Part shown: in pieces, positions 24,924 to 33,614 of the stretch
Layout of the letters: each line of letters opens with the position of its first letter
Position numbering within the stretch: the stretch's first letter is position 1
Assembly: GCF_001570365.1 (NCBI RefSeq)
Contig: NZ_BBYK01000042.1
Span: 1 to 64,000 of the forward strand
Length of the DNA: 64,000 bases
Reading direction: 5' to 3'
From: Microtetraspora fusca
Lineage (GTDB): Bacteria; Actinomycetota; Actinomycetes; Streptosporangiales; Streptosporangiaceae
Position numbers and translations under genes: made by a program
The notes under the pieces: model-generated
What the model saw: the letters and a program-made list of their open reading frames with translations, nothing else
What the model was told of the DNA's origin: nothing
Database searches by the model: none

Positions 24924-26105
24924 ATGAAGATCGGCGTGATCGGCGCAGGCATCCTCGGGCTGGCGGTCGCGCGTGAGCTCGCCTCCTCCGGAGCCGAGGT
25001 GACCGTGCTCGACAAGGAGAGCCGGGTCGCGGCGCACCAGACCGGGCACAACAGCGGGGTCGTCCACGCCGGCATCTACTACGCCCCGGGATCGCTCAAG
25101 GCGCGGCTGTGCCGGGACGGCGTCGCCATGCTGCGCGAATACTGCGCCGAGCACCGCCTGCCGTACGACGAGGTGGGCAAGCTGGTCATCGCCTCGACCC
25201 GGGCCGAGCTGCCCGCGCTGCGCAGGATCGCCGAGCGGGCGCGGGAGAACGGCGTTCCGGGCATCGTCGAGCTGGACGCGCTCGGGCTGCGCGAGGTGGA
25301 GCCGTTCGCGGTGGGCGCGGGAGCGGTGCATTCACCCACCACCGCGATCACCGACTTCCCGGCCGTCGCCCGCCGTCTCGCCGAGGACGTGGTCGCCATG
25401 GGCGGCGCGGTACGGCTGTCGCATCCGGTCAGGGCGCTGTCCGAGACCGCGAGCGGTGTGGTGGTGGTCGCGGGGCGCTCCCGGTTGAGGTTCGACGCGG
25501 TGGTGTCGTGCGCCGGACTGGGCACGGACCGGGTCGCCGCGCTCGCCGGGGCTCCGGGGGACGTGCGGATCGTGCCGTTCCGGGGTGAGTACCGGCGACT
25601 GAGGGGCGCGGCGCGCGGCCTGGTGCGCGGGCTGATCTATCCGGTGCCCGATCCCCGCTATCCGTTCCTCGGCGTCCACCTGACCAGGCGGATCGACGGC
25701 GAGGTCCTGGTCGGACCCAACGCGGTCATGGCTCTCGCGTTCGAGGGCTACCGGTGGCGGGACCTGTCTCCGGGCGATCTGCGGGAGATCCTCGGCTGGC
25801 CGGGCACCTGGCGGATGGCCGGGCGGAACTGGCGCACCGGCGTGCGCGAGGTGTACGGCTCGGTGGCCCCGGACGCGTTCCTGACCGCCGCGAGGCGGTA
25901 CGTCCCCATCCTGGGGCCCGCGGATCTGGAGCCCGCGGAGGGAGGCGTGCGGGCGCAGGCGGTCGGCCGGGACGGGCGGCTGCTCGACGACTTCGCGATC
26001 GACGTCCACGGCAGGATCGTGCTGGTCAGGAACGCGCCGTCGCCTGCCGCCACGGCGAGCCTCGCCATCGCCCGACATGTCGTCTTAACGGTGCCTTTAG
26101 GATGA
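24924..26105 (+). CDS. lhgO: L-2-hydroxyglutarate oxidase
   Basis: A 393-residue FAD enzyme of the DAO superfamily. The dinucleotide fold GVIGAGILGLAVARE is at residues 4-18; HNSGVVHAGIYYAPGSLKA and the FRGEYRRL segment are signatures of the LhgO branch, which oxidises L-2-hydroxyglutarate to 2-oxoglutarate. The C-terminal PSPAATASLAIA binds the flavin end. Single gene; the promoter region of the following regulator begins at its stop codon. Confidence 0.9.
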   Translation: MKIGVIGAGILGLAVARELASSGAEVTVLDKESRVAAHQTGHNSGVVHAGIYYAPGSLKARLCRDGVAMLREYCAEHRLPYDEVGKLVIASTRAELPALRRIAERARENGVPGIVELDALGLREVEPFAVGAGAVHSPTTAITDFPAVARRLAEDVVAMGGAVRLSHPVRALSETASGVVVVAGRSRLRFDAVVSCAGLGTDRVAALAGAPGDVRIVPFRGEYRRLRGAARGLVRGLIYPVPDPRYPFLGVHLTRRIDGEVLVGPNAVMALAFEGYRWRDLSPGDLREILGWPGTWRMAGRNWRTGVREVYGSVAPDAFLTAARRYVPILGPADLEPAEGGVRAQAVGRDGRLLDDFAIDVHGRIVLVRNAPSPAATASLAIARHVVLTVPLG

Positions 26106-26174
26106 TGCACCTAGAGTGCTTGATGCCCTGAACGTCATCTTCACGTTGCCTTAAGGAAATTCGGTCAACATGTC

Positions 26175-26888
26175 ATGGTGAGCGAATTCCCAGAAGCCCG
26201 GTTGCTGATCGTTGAAGACGAGCCCAACATCCTGGAACTGCTGGCGGCCAGCCTGCGGTTCGCGGGATTCGAGGTCACTACCGCCTCAAACGGAGGCGAG
26301 GCGGTCGCGGCGGCCCAGCGCCACCGGCCCGACCTGATCGTCCTCGACGTGATGTTGCCCGACATGGACGGATTCGACATCGTCCGCCGCCTGCGTGGTG
26401 GCGGAACGCACACGCCTGTCGTCTTCCTGACCGCTCGGGACGCGACCGAGGACAAGATCCGCGGACTCACGCTCGGCGGCGACGACTACGTCACCAAGCC
26501 GTTCAGCCTCGAAGAGGTCATCGCCCGCATCCGGGCCGTGCTACGCCGTACGGCGGGGGACCCGATGGCGGCTCCGCCCCGGCTCACCTTCGCGGACATC
26601 GAGTTGGACGAGGAGTCCCACGAGGTGTGGCGCGGCGGCTCCGCCATCCCGCTGTCCCCGACGGAGTTCAAGCTGCTGCGCTACTTCATGGCGAACGCGG
26701 GCCGGGTGCTGTCCAAGGCGCAGATCCTCGACCACGTGTGGGACTACGACTTCCGCGGTGACGCCGGCATCGTCGAGTCGTACGTGTCGGTGCTCCGCCG
26801 CAAGGTGGACAACACTCACCCCCGGCTCATCCACACCCTCAGGGGCGTCGGATACGTGATGCGAACCCCGCCGTCCGGCACCGTGTGA
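26175..26888 (+). CDS. OmpR/PhoB-type response regulator (first copy)
   Basis: A 237-residue regulator. The receiver domain has acidic pocket E14/D15, phospho-acceptor D58 (LIVLDVMLPD) and Lys in GGDDYVTKPFSLEEV; the C-terminal winged helix ends in VESYVSVLRRKVDN. Its stop overlaps the kinase start (GTGA), so the two are co-translated. Two near-direct repeats upstream (26086-26104 and 26141-26159, TGCCTT cores) could be its own binding sites. Closely similar to the regulator at 35649. Confidence 0.95.
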   Translation: MVSEFPEARLLIVEDEPNILELLAASLRFAGFEVTTASNGGEAVAAAQRHRPDLIVLDVMLPDMDGFDIVRRLRGGGTHTPVVFLTARDATEDKIRGLTLGGDDYVTKPFSLEEVIARIRAVLRRTAGDPMAAPPRLTFADIELDEESHEVWRGGSAIPLSPTEFKLLRYFMANAGRVLSKAQILDHVWDYDFRGDAGIVESYVSVLRRKVDNTHPRLIHTLRGVGYVMRTPPSGTV

Positions 26889-28399
26889 CCGTGGCGGGGA
26901 GGTGGTCGGACCGCACGCCGCTGCGGATCAAGCTGATCGCCGCGATGTTGGCGCTGGTCGCCGTAGCCCTCGCCGTCATCGGCGTCGGCAGTGTCTCGAT
27001 GCTCAGCGGCTATCTCGTGGACCGGGTGGACGCGCAGCTCGACATGGTCGTGCACGACGTCGGCAGGCAGATGAAGCGCAAGCCGGTGGAGCTCGTCCGG
27101 CTGCGCACGCCCCCGGACGGCTGGATCGCCGTCTACGACCACGAGGGCACCCTGATCGCCACCCAGGCGGGGATGTCCGTCGAGGACATTCCCGGGCCGC
27201 GTTCGCCCGCCCACGACACGGACGTGCCGCAGACCGTCCCCGCCCGGTCGGGGAGCGGCACGTGGCGGGTGCGCGTCGTGATGGAGCCCGAATCCGGCAG
27301 CGCGCTCGTCGCGATCGACCTGGCGTCCGTCCGGCAGATCACCACCCGGCTCGCGCTCATCGAGCTGCTCGGCAGCCTTCTCGTCATGGCCGTGCTCGTC
27401 GTGGTCGGCATAGTGACCGTACGGCGCAGCCTGCGCCCGCTGGCCGAGATCGAACGGACGGCCGAGGCCATCGCGGGCGGCGACCTCAGCAGCCGCGTCC
27501 CCGACCGTCATCCGCGTACCGAGGTGGGACGGCTGTCCCGCTCGCTCAACGGGATGCTCTCCCAGATCGAGGCGGCGTTCCAGGCCAAGGCGTCGTCGGA
27601 GGCCGCCGCCCGCGAGTCGGAGGAGCGGATGCGCCGGTTCGTCGCGGACGCCTCTCATGAGTTGCGCACGCCGCTCACCTCCATCCGCGGGTTCGCCGAG
27701 TTCCACCGGAGGGTGCCGGGCAACGACACCGGCCGCCTGATGCGGCGGATCGAGGACGAGGCCGCCCGGATGGGCCTGCTCGTGGACGACCTGTTGCTGC
27801 TCGCCCGCCTGGACCAGCAGCGTCCGCTCCAGGAGCACCCGGTGGACCTGCTCGCCATCGCCGCCGACGCCGTCTACGACGCGCGGATCCTGGCGCCGGA
27901 CCGCGACATCTCCCTCCTGGTCGAGTCCGACATCGCCCTGATCGTCGAAGGTGACGAGGTACGGCTGCGCCAGGTCGTCGGCAACCTGATGAACAACGCC
28001 ATGACCCACACGCCCCCGGGCACGCCGGTGACCGTACGCGTCGGGACGGCCGGCGAGCGGGCAGTGGTCGAGGTCGCGGACAAGGGCCCCGGCATGACGG
28101 CCGAGCAGGCGGAGCGCGTGTTCGAACGCTTCTATCGGGCCGACCTGTCCCGGGCGCGCAAGGACGACGCGGCCATGCGGGCGGCCGGGGGGAGCGGCCT
28201 CGGGCTGTCCATCGTCTCGGCGATCGTCCGCGCGCACGGCGGCCGCGTGACCGTGGAGACGGCGCCCGGCGCGGGAGCGGCCTTCCGCGTCGTGCTCCCG
28301 CTCACCCCCGAGGTCCTCACCCCCGAGGACGCCCGGGACGAGGAACCGGACCCGGCCGAGGAGACCTCGCCCGCTTCTCAGGCGACCCGCACCGAGTAG
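26885..28399 (+). CDS. Sensor histidine kinase (first copy)
   Basis: A 504-residue membrane kinase: transmembrane helices about 17-40 and 157-179 with a 115-residue sensor loop outside, HAMP (about 180-232), H-box DASHELRTPLTS with H258, then N-box NLMNNAMTHTPPG and G-box GGSGLGLSIV. It partners the regulator upstream. The 3' end overlaps that of the antitoxin gene tail-to-tail by 22 nt. Signal unknown; membrane or cell-wall stress is likely because export genes follow. Confidence 0.94.
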   Translation: MTVAGRWSDRTPLRIKLIAAMLALVAVALAVIGVGSVSMLSGYLVDRVDAQLDMVVHDVGRQMKRKPVELVRLRTPPDGWIAVYDHEGTLIATQAGMSVEDIPGPRSPAHDTDVPQTVPARSGSGTWRVRVVMEPESGSALVAIDLASVRQITTRLALIELLGSLLVMAVLVVVGIVTVRRSLRPLAEIERTAEAIAGGDLSSRVPDRHPRTEVGRLSRSLNGMLSQIEAAFQAKASSEAAARESEERMRRFVADASHELRTPLTSIRGFAEFHRRVPGNDTGRLMRRIEDEAARMGLLVDDLLLLARLDQQRPLQEHPVDLLAIAADAVYDARILAPDRDISLLVESDIALIVEGDEVRLRQVVGNLMNNAMTHTPPGTPVTVRVGTAGERAVVEVADKGPGMTAEQAERVFERFYRADLSRARKDDAAMRAAGGSGLGLSIVSAIVRAHGGRVTVETAPGAGAAFRVVLPLTPEVLTPEDARDEEPDPAEETSPASQATRTE

Positions 28400-28710
28400 T
28401 CCCCGAAGTCCGCCACCACCTCCAGGGTCCCGCCCAGGGCGACGACATAGGACCGGACGACGTCCATCCCGCCCACCTGGCCGTGCTCGATTTGGGACAC
28501 GCGCGCCTGGCTGATGCCCATCCGCGCGGCGAGGAGCTTCTGGGAGACGCCCAGGCGCTTGCGCATCTCGGCCAGTTGAGCACCGCGAAGCTCCGCGCGA
28601 AGTTGCTCGCGTCCAGCCTCGCGTCCGGCGACTCGCTCCGGCGAGTCCCAGTCAGGGTCGATCTCGCGGATCTTGGCCTTGGTATCGGACCACCTGACGA
28701 ACTCGCTCAT
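28378..28710 (-). CDS. XRE/HigA-type antitoxin
   Basis: A 110-residue DNA-binding protein. The helix-turn-helix MRKRLGVSQKLLAARMGISQ is followed by the second recognition segment ARVSQIEHGQ; the N-terminal part may neutralise the toxin. It starts at ATG 28710, overlapping the toxin stop (ATGA), the usual higBA order with toxin first. The AT-rich dyad upstream of the toxin gene (29092-29110) is the probable operator. The antitoxin frame is intact although the toxin is not. Confidence 0.88.
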   Translation of the reverse strand: MSEFVRWSDTKAKIREIDPDWDSPERVAGREAGREQLRAELRGAQLAEMRKRLGVSQKLLAARMGISQARVSQIEHGQVGGMDVVRSYVVALGGTLEVVADFGDYSVRVA

Positions 28711-29084
28711 CGCTGACCTTCCTTGTCCTTCTCGGCGCGGTATGCCGCGTAACGCTCCTCGGCCAGTGGGATCGCTGTCCGGTACCAACGGTTCCATTCC
28801 CCCGATTTGTCACCTGCGACCAGCACGATCGCTTCGCGCGTCGGGTCGAACACGAAGAGCAGGCGGATCTCTGCATCGCCGGGAACTCGGGGACGTAACT
28901 CTTTGAGGTTGTGCAGGACACGAGAGTGGTGGATCCGGTCGACGAGAGGGCGGCCGAGCTTCGGACCTTGCAAGGCAAGCTCGTCCAGCGCCTGTTCGAT
29001 CTTTTATGCGGTGGCGGGGTCGTTCTTGCAGATGTCGAGAAACCAGCCGTTCACTTCGGCGTGCAGCACGATTTCCCAGGCCAT
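28707..29084 (-). pseudogene. HigB/RelE-like toxin with an in-frame stop
   Basis: The frame begins MAWEIVLHAEVNGWFLDI at 29084 and runs 26 codons to TAA at 29004-29006. The same frame then continues without a shift (KIEQALDELALQG, LLFVFDPTREAIVLVAGDKSG, WYRTAIPLAEERYA) to the stop that overlaps the antitoxin start. This is the phage-derived Gp49-like/HigB fold. One base change (for example TAC to TAA) explains the break, so the toxin is probably inactive. A restart at the TTG codon at 28973 would lack the N-terminal third. A sequencing error is the main alternative. Confidence 0.8.
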
Positions 29085-29091
29085 GCTGCGA

Positions 29092-29110
29092 ATATAACAG
29101 ATCCTTATAT
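29092..29110 (-). promoter_or_regulatory. AT-rich palindrome, probable toxin-antitoxin operator
   Basis: ATATAA-7 nt-TTATAT lies 8 nt before the toxin start and overlaps a likely -10 element on the minus strand. An antitoxin binding here would block transcription. Confidence 0.6.
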
Positions 29111-29203
29111 CGAGGGTGGAGGTGTTACGGCAAGGAGCTCTCCGTACGCACGGTGGTTCGGTCGGACGTTCGCCGAGGGCTGCCACCGCCGGGCTTATGA
29201 CGG

Positions 29204-31228
29204 TCAGGGGGAGGGGGGCGATGTGGGGGACAGGCCGGGGAAGCTTCCGTCGGGGAAGGTGCCCGCGCCCGCCGTGCCGTCCGGTACGACCACCTCGTCG
29301 CCCTCGCCGAGACCGTCGACGATCTGGACGTACTGGTCCCCTTCGACACCGATACGCACCTGGCGGCGGACGTCCTCGCCGCCGACCCGTACGGTCACCG
29401 TCGCCGTCCCGCCCGGTCCGGTCTCGACCGCACGCGCGGGGACGTAGACCGCGTTCTCGGCCGCGCCGGTCGTCACCGACACGTACGCGGTCTGGCCGAC
29501 GAGCAGGTTCTTCGGCGCGCTGGACAGGGCGACGCGTACGCCGTACCGGACGAGCTGGTTGGTCGTCGTCGCGGTGACGTCGATGTGGGTGATGGTCCCG
29601 GCGAACTCCTGCCCGGGGTGGGTGTCCACGGTCACCGAGGCTCGCTGGCCGACCTTGAGCTTGCCGATGTCGGACTCCGTGAACAGCGCGTTCACCTGGA
29701 GCTCGTCGAGGTTGCCGAGGGTGATGAACGCGGCGCCCGCGTTCGCCGTGTCCCCGGCCTTGCCGCCGACGCTCATGACCGTGCCCCTGGACGGTGCCTT
29801 GATGGTCACTCCGGCCAGCGCCTCCTTGGCGCCCGACAGCTCGCGCTTGGCGGTGGTGACATCGGCCTCGGCCTGCTCCACCGACACAGCCGCGCCCCCG
29901 GAGGGACCGCCTGCGTTGCGACCCTCCCCGACGGAGCCACCCGCGCCTCCGGAGCCGCCCTTGGCTGAGCCTCCCCCGTTGGAGGTGCCGCCGTTGGAGC
30001 CGTTGGAGGCGGTGACGCGGCCGGCGGTCGGCTTCCCGGTATCGGTGGTGGACATCCCGTCGCCGGTCGCGCAGTTCGCGGCCGAGCCCGCCGTCGCGGA
30101 CGGCTTCGCGGACGCGTTCCCGGCGTCGGTCCCCGCCGCCGAGCCGCCGCCCAGGATGCCGCCCGAAGTGCCGCCGGCCGGGTTCCCGCCGACGGTGAGC
30201 ATCTTGACGATGGTCTCGATGATGCCCTGGGTGATCGTCACCGTTTCCCTGACGGTCACCCGCTCGGTGACGACGACCGTCTGGGTGACGGTGACCGTGG
30301 GGACCGGCTCCGGCGCCTGGCTCGGCTCGGGCTGAGGCGCCTGGGACGGTTCTGGGGTGGGCTCGGCCCCCGAGGCCGTCGGCTCCGGATGCGTGCCCCG
30401 TGCGGGCCGCCGTGCTTCGGATCGCCCAGATCTGCCGGTCCCGGCCGTTTCGGCCTCGGACGCCGCTGCGCCGGACGATCCGTCCCCACTTCGGGGCCCG
30501 CCTCCCCCTGAGGAGCGCCGCACGGCGTCGCGTACGGGCTCGGACGTGGTGGTGATCGTGGTCGTGGCGATCGGCGTCGGCTTCGACGTCGTCGTGGAGA
30601 TGGGCGTCGGACGCGAGGTGGTCGTCGAGATCGGCACCGGCGCTGTCGTCACCAGTGGAACGGGGGTCACCACGACCGGGTCGGCCGCCGAGGCCGAGGG
30701 AGCGGCCGAGGAGGGCCGGGGCGAGGCCGACGCGCCCTTTCCGGGCGGGCAGGAGGCCGTGGCCGCGGGAGTGGGGCCGGTGGAGGGAGCGGCGGACCGC
30801 TGGGCCACCGTCCGGTTCGGCGTGGAGGTGGCGGAGTTCGTGGAGGAGCTCTCCGCCTTCTCCGCGTTGTCGAGCGCCTCGTACGCGGCCGAGAGCGCGG
30901 CGCGGGCGGCGAGGTAGTTCTCCCTGGCCTCGGTCGCGTCCACCCGGGCGAGGGCCTGTCCCGCCCGTACTTTCTGGCCGGGCTTCACGTACACCTTCCG
31001 CACCACGCCCGAGGCGCCGAAGGACAGGTCGCGGCTGTGCGCGTCCACCGTGTTGCCGCTCGCGGAGACGACGGAGGTGACGTCGCCGCGTCTGGCGGCC
31101 ACCAGCTCGATCCTCGCGGTGGGGGCGGCACCGTCGCCGCCGCCGAGGAGGTAGACGCCGCCGCAGGCGAGTACGGCGCAGGCGAGAACCAGACCTCCTG
31201 TGCGAAGGACCCTGGGCGGAACAGTCAT
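29204..31228 (-). CDS. Membrane-fusion (HlyD/MacA-like) protein with a huge low-complexity insert
   Basis: A 674-residue adaptor. One N-terminal transmembrane helix (about 8-28); first half of the lipoyl/barrel-sandwich domain (VTSVVSASGNTVDAHSRDLS, VRKVYVKPGQKVRAGQALARVD); first hairpin helix to about 125. Residues about 128-455 are Ser/Thr/Pro/Gly-rich with repeats such as PISTTTS-PTPI and PEPSQAP. Then comes the second helix (VEQAEADVTTAKREL), the second lipoyl half (TIKAPSRGTVMSVGG), the beta-barrel and the membrane-proximal domain. Ordinary adaptors have no such insert. Divergent from the second adaptor at 31555. Confidence 0.85.
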   Translation of the reverse strand: MTVPPRVLRTGGLVLACAVLACGGVYLLGGGDGAAPTARIELVAARRGDVTSVVSASGNTVDAHSRDLSFGASGVVRKVYVKPGQKVRAGQALARVDATEARENYLAARAALSAAYEALDNAEKAESSSTNSATSTPNRTVAQRSAAPSTGPTPAATASCPPGKGASASPRPSSAAPSASAADPVVVTPVPLVTTAPVPISTTTSRPTPISTTTSKPTPIATTTITTTSEPVRDAVRRSSGGGGPRSGDGSSGAAASEAETAGTGRSGRSEARRPARGTHPEPTASGAEPTPEPSQAPQPEPSQAPEPVPTVTVTQTVVVTERVTVRETVTITQGIIETIVKMLTVGGNPAGGTSGGILGGGSAAGTDAGNASAKPSATAGSAANCATGDGMSTTDTGKPTAGRVTASNGSNGGTSNGGGSAKGGSGGAGGSVGEGRNAGGPSGGAAVSVEQAEADVTTAKRELSGAKEALAGVTIKAPSRGTVMSVGGKAGDTANAGAAFITLGNLDELQVNALFTESDIGKLKVGQRASVTVDTHPGQEFAGTITHIDVTATTTNQLVRYGVRVALSSAPKNLLVGQTAYVSVTTGAAENAVYVPARAVETGPGGTATVTVRVGGEDVRRQVRIGVEGDQYVQIVDGLGEGDEVVVPDGTAGAGTFPDGSFPGLSPTSPPSP

Positions 31229-31554
31229 GCGGAAAATGGTGGTGGCGCCAGGTCATACCAGGCTCAGCCACGCCTGAGAGTTGTCTGTGTACGGCCTCGT
31301 CACCGGCCGTTTCCCGAGCTCGATATCCGCCCAAATCGCCCCACGGGAGCGGAGCGCGCGGGAGTCAGGACCGCAGGGAAGGCCAGTGGAGCGGGCTTCG
31401 CGAGGACCGCAGCTTCCGTCGAGCGCGGCGAAACCCCCAGCTCGTCCCGTGGAACCCGTGTCGCCGGACGTCAGGCGCGTACGGGCGGAGTTGTCAGCAA
31501 AGCTTCAGGCACGTCCGAAGTTGGCCCAAGCCCGGCCCGGCAAGGTGAAGGCCC
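31229..31554. other. 326-bp divergent intergenic region
   Basis: Lies between the two divergent adaptor genes and should hold both promoters. It contains a 21-bp segment (31390-31410) that matches repeat copy B in inverted orientation and a related GGACCGCAGG stretch before it. No coding region is evident. Confidence 0.5.
31390..31410. repeat. Fragment of the first dispersed repeat, inverted
   Basis: These 21 bases are the exact reverse complement of 21888-21908. Flanking similarity is weak, so this is probably an old, decayed copy. Confidence 0.55.
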
Positions 31555-32763
31555 GTGAAGCTGTCCACCAGGCGCAGGGCGCTCATCGTGAACGGCACCC
31601 TCGGGGTGCTGGTGGCGGGTGGCGCGGTCGCCGCCTACCTCTCCCTCGCGGGCCCTGTCGGCCCGGCGAGCGCGTCCGGCGCCTCGACCGTGACCGTGGG
31701 GCGGGGAACGGTCCTGGACTCGGTCTCGGCCTCCGGCTCCCTGGAGAGCGCTCGGAGCGCGTCGCTCAACTTCCGTACCAGCGGGACCATCTCCTCGATC
31801 AGTGTCAAAGAGGGCCAGAAGGTCAAGAAGGGGCAGGTGCTGGCGCGGCTGGACGGCTCCTCGCAGCGCGACGACCTCGACGCCGCGTCCGCGAGCCTCA
31901 GCGTGGCCAAGGAGCAGAACGAGAGCCAGGCGACCGCCTCCAGCTACTCGCAGTACGTGAAGGCGCTCAACTCCTACAAGAGCGCCAAGCGGGCCCTGGC
32001 GGAGACCGTCCTCACGGCGCCGTTCAGCGCCACGGTCACCGCGATCAACGGTGTGGTCGGGGACGGCGCCGGGTCTTCGCTGGGCGGCGGCGGCGGGGCC
32101 TCCTCCGGCGGTGGAGCGTCGTCGGGCGGCGGCGGGACCGGCGCGTCGGGTGGGAGCTCGTCGGGCTCCGGGCTGATCGAGCTGATCGACACCTCGAAGA
32201 TGCAGATCGTCGGCGACTTCACCGAGTCCGACGTCACCAAGCTGAAGGTCGGTCAGGCGGCCACGATCTCCTTCGACGCCCTGTCGGGGGTGACCACCCA
32301 GGGCAGGGTCAGCATCATCAACCCGGTCGCCGCCACGAGCAACAACGTCGTGCAGTATCCGGTGACCGTCACGCTCACCGAGATCCCCGACGGCGTACGG
32401 CTGGGCCAGACGGCCACGGTCCAGGTGGTGGTCGGCAAGGCGGAGAACGTCCTGACCGTGCCGACCTCGGTGATCACCACCGCTGGAGGCCGTACGAGTG
32501 TCACCGTGCTGCGGGACGGGCGGCAGGTCGCCCGGCCCGTGGAGGTGGGTGTCGCGGGCGACGGCGTCACGGAGATCAAGTCCGGCGTCGAGGAGGGCGA
32601 CCAGGTGGTCCGTCCGGCCGTCACATCAGGCGGGACCGGCGGATTCTCCGGAGGCGGGGTCCGCCTGCAGGGAGGCTTCCCCGGTGGCGGTGGGATGTCC
32701 GGCGGCGGTGGGATGCCCGGCGGCATGACCGGACGCGGCGGCGGATCGGGCGCCGGGAGATGA
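31555..32763 (+). CDS. MacA-like periplasmic adaptor (membrane-fusion) protein
   Basis: A 402-residue adaptor: N-terminal membrane helix (about 9-29), lipoyl halves (SASGSLESARSASLNFR, ISVKEGQKVKKGQVLARLDG), a short hairpin, a Gly/Ser-rich loop (about 172-202), the beta-barrel ESDVTKLKVGQAATI, and a Gly/Met-rich tail after residue 358. It should link the ABC pump encoded downstream to the cell envelope or substrate. Its stop overlaps the ATPase start (ATGA). GTG start at 31555 with AAGG nearby. Confidence 0.88.
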   Translation: MKLSTRRRALIVNGTLGVLVAGGAVAAYLSLAGPVGPASASGASTVTVGRGTVLDSVSASGSLESARSASLNFRTSGTISSISVKEGQKVKKGQVLARLDGSSQRDDLDAASASLSVAKEQNESQATASSYSQYVKALNSYKSAKRALAETVLTAPFSATVTAINGVVGDGAGSSLGGGGGASSGGGASSGGGGTGASGGSSSGSGLIELIDTSKMQIVGDFTESDVTKLKVGQAATISFDALSGVTTQGRVSIINPVAATSNNVVQYPVTVTLTEIPDGVRLGQTATVQVVVGKAENVLTVPTSVITTAGGRTSVTVLRDGRQVARPVEVGVAGDGVTEIKSGVEEGDQVVRPAVTSGGTGGFSGGGVRLQGGFPGGGGMSGGGGMPGGMTGRGGGSGAGR

Positions 32764-33614
32764 GCAGCCCGATGGACGGCCCGATGGACGGAGATCGGCA
32801 CGGATCCGCGAGCCGGTGGGCGGGCGGGCCGATGAGCGAACCCGCCGAGGGCGCGGCGACCGCGGGCGACCCGGTCCTTCTCATCCGCGATGTCACGAAG
32901 GTCTACGGCGAGGGGGAGGCGACCGTACGCGCCCTGCGCGGCGTCTCGCTGACCGTCGAGCCCGGCGACTACGTGGCGATCATGGGGGCGTCCGGCTCCG
33001 GCAAGTCCACTCTGATGAACATCATCGGGTGCCTGGACGTGCCGACCGCCGGGACGTACCTGCTCGGCGGCGTGGACGTGGGCGCGCTCGACGAGGTCAG
33101 GCAGGCCCGCGTGCGCAACCGGCGCATCGGGTTCATCTTCCAGTCGTTCAACCTGATCCCTCGGATGACCGCGCTGGCGAACGTCGAGCTCCCGCTCGCG
33201 TACGGCGGCGTGCGGGCGGCCGAGCGGCGCAGACGGGCGCTCGCCGCGCTGGGCCTGGTCGGGCTGTCCGACCGGGTGGGACACCAGCCGAACGAGCTGT
33301 CCGGCGGCCAGCAGCAGCGCGTCGCGGTCGCCCGCGCGCTCGTCACCTCACCGACGCTGCTGCTGGCCGACGAGCCCACCGGCGCCCTGGACAGCACGTC
33401 CACGAGAGACGTCCTGGCGATCTTCGATCGGCTGAGCCTGGGCGGCAGGACGATCGTCGTGATCACCCACGAGGACGACGTGGCCGCGCACGCCAAGCGG
33501 GTCGTCCGGCTGATGGACGGCCGGATCGTGGACGACCGCAGGCAGGCGCCGGTGGACGGGCCGCCGCCGCTGATCGGCGACCGACCCGCGACGGGAGCGA
33601 TGAGCGAGCGATGA
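32760..33614 (+). CDS. MacB/LolD-type ABC transporter ATPase
   Basis: A 284-residue ATPase. Walker A GASGSGKST at 76-84, Q-loop FQSFN, signature LSGGQQQRVAVARAL, Walker B LLLADEPTGALD and H-loop VVITHE. The first 37 residues are a low-complexity Met/Gly/Asp-rich extension; translation might instead begin at ATG 32832. Both ends overlap neighbours by ATGA, indicating tight co-translation with the adaptor and the permease. Confidence 0.93.
   Translation: MSSPMDGPMDGDRHGSASRWAGGPMSEPAEGAATAGDPVLLIRDVTKVYGEGEATVRALRGVSLTVEPGDYVAIMGASGSGKSTLMNIIGCLDVPTAGTYLLGGVDVGALDEVRQARVRNRRIGFIFQSFNLIPRMTALANVELPLAYGGVRAAERRRRALAALGLVGLSDRVGHQPNELSGGQQQRVAVARALVTSPTLLLADEPTGALDSTSTRDVLAIFDRLSLGGRTIVVITHEDDVAAHAKRVVRLMDGRIVDDRRQAPVDGPPPLIGDRPATGAMSER

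Noticed and set aside
29004-31334. Long minus-strand frame joining the toxin start with an Arg/Gly-rich polypeptide
   Set aside because: Only its last 26 codons are real (the toxin N-terminus); the rest is a shadow of the adaptor gene.
31281-32759. Upstream extension of the ABC ATPase frame
   Set aside because: It overlaps the adaptor gene in another frame and has shadow composition; the ATPase starts at 32760 or 32832.
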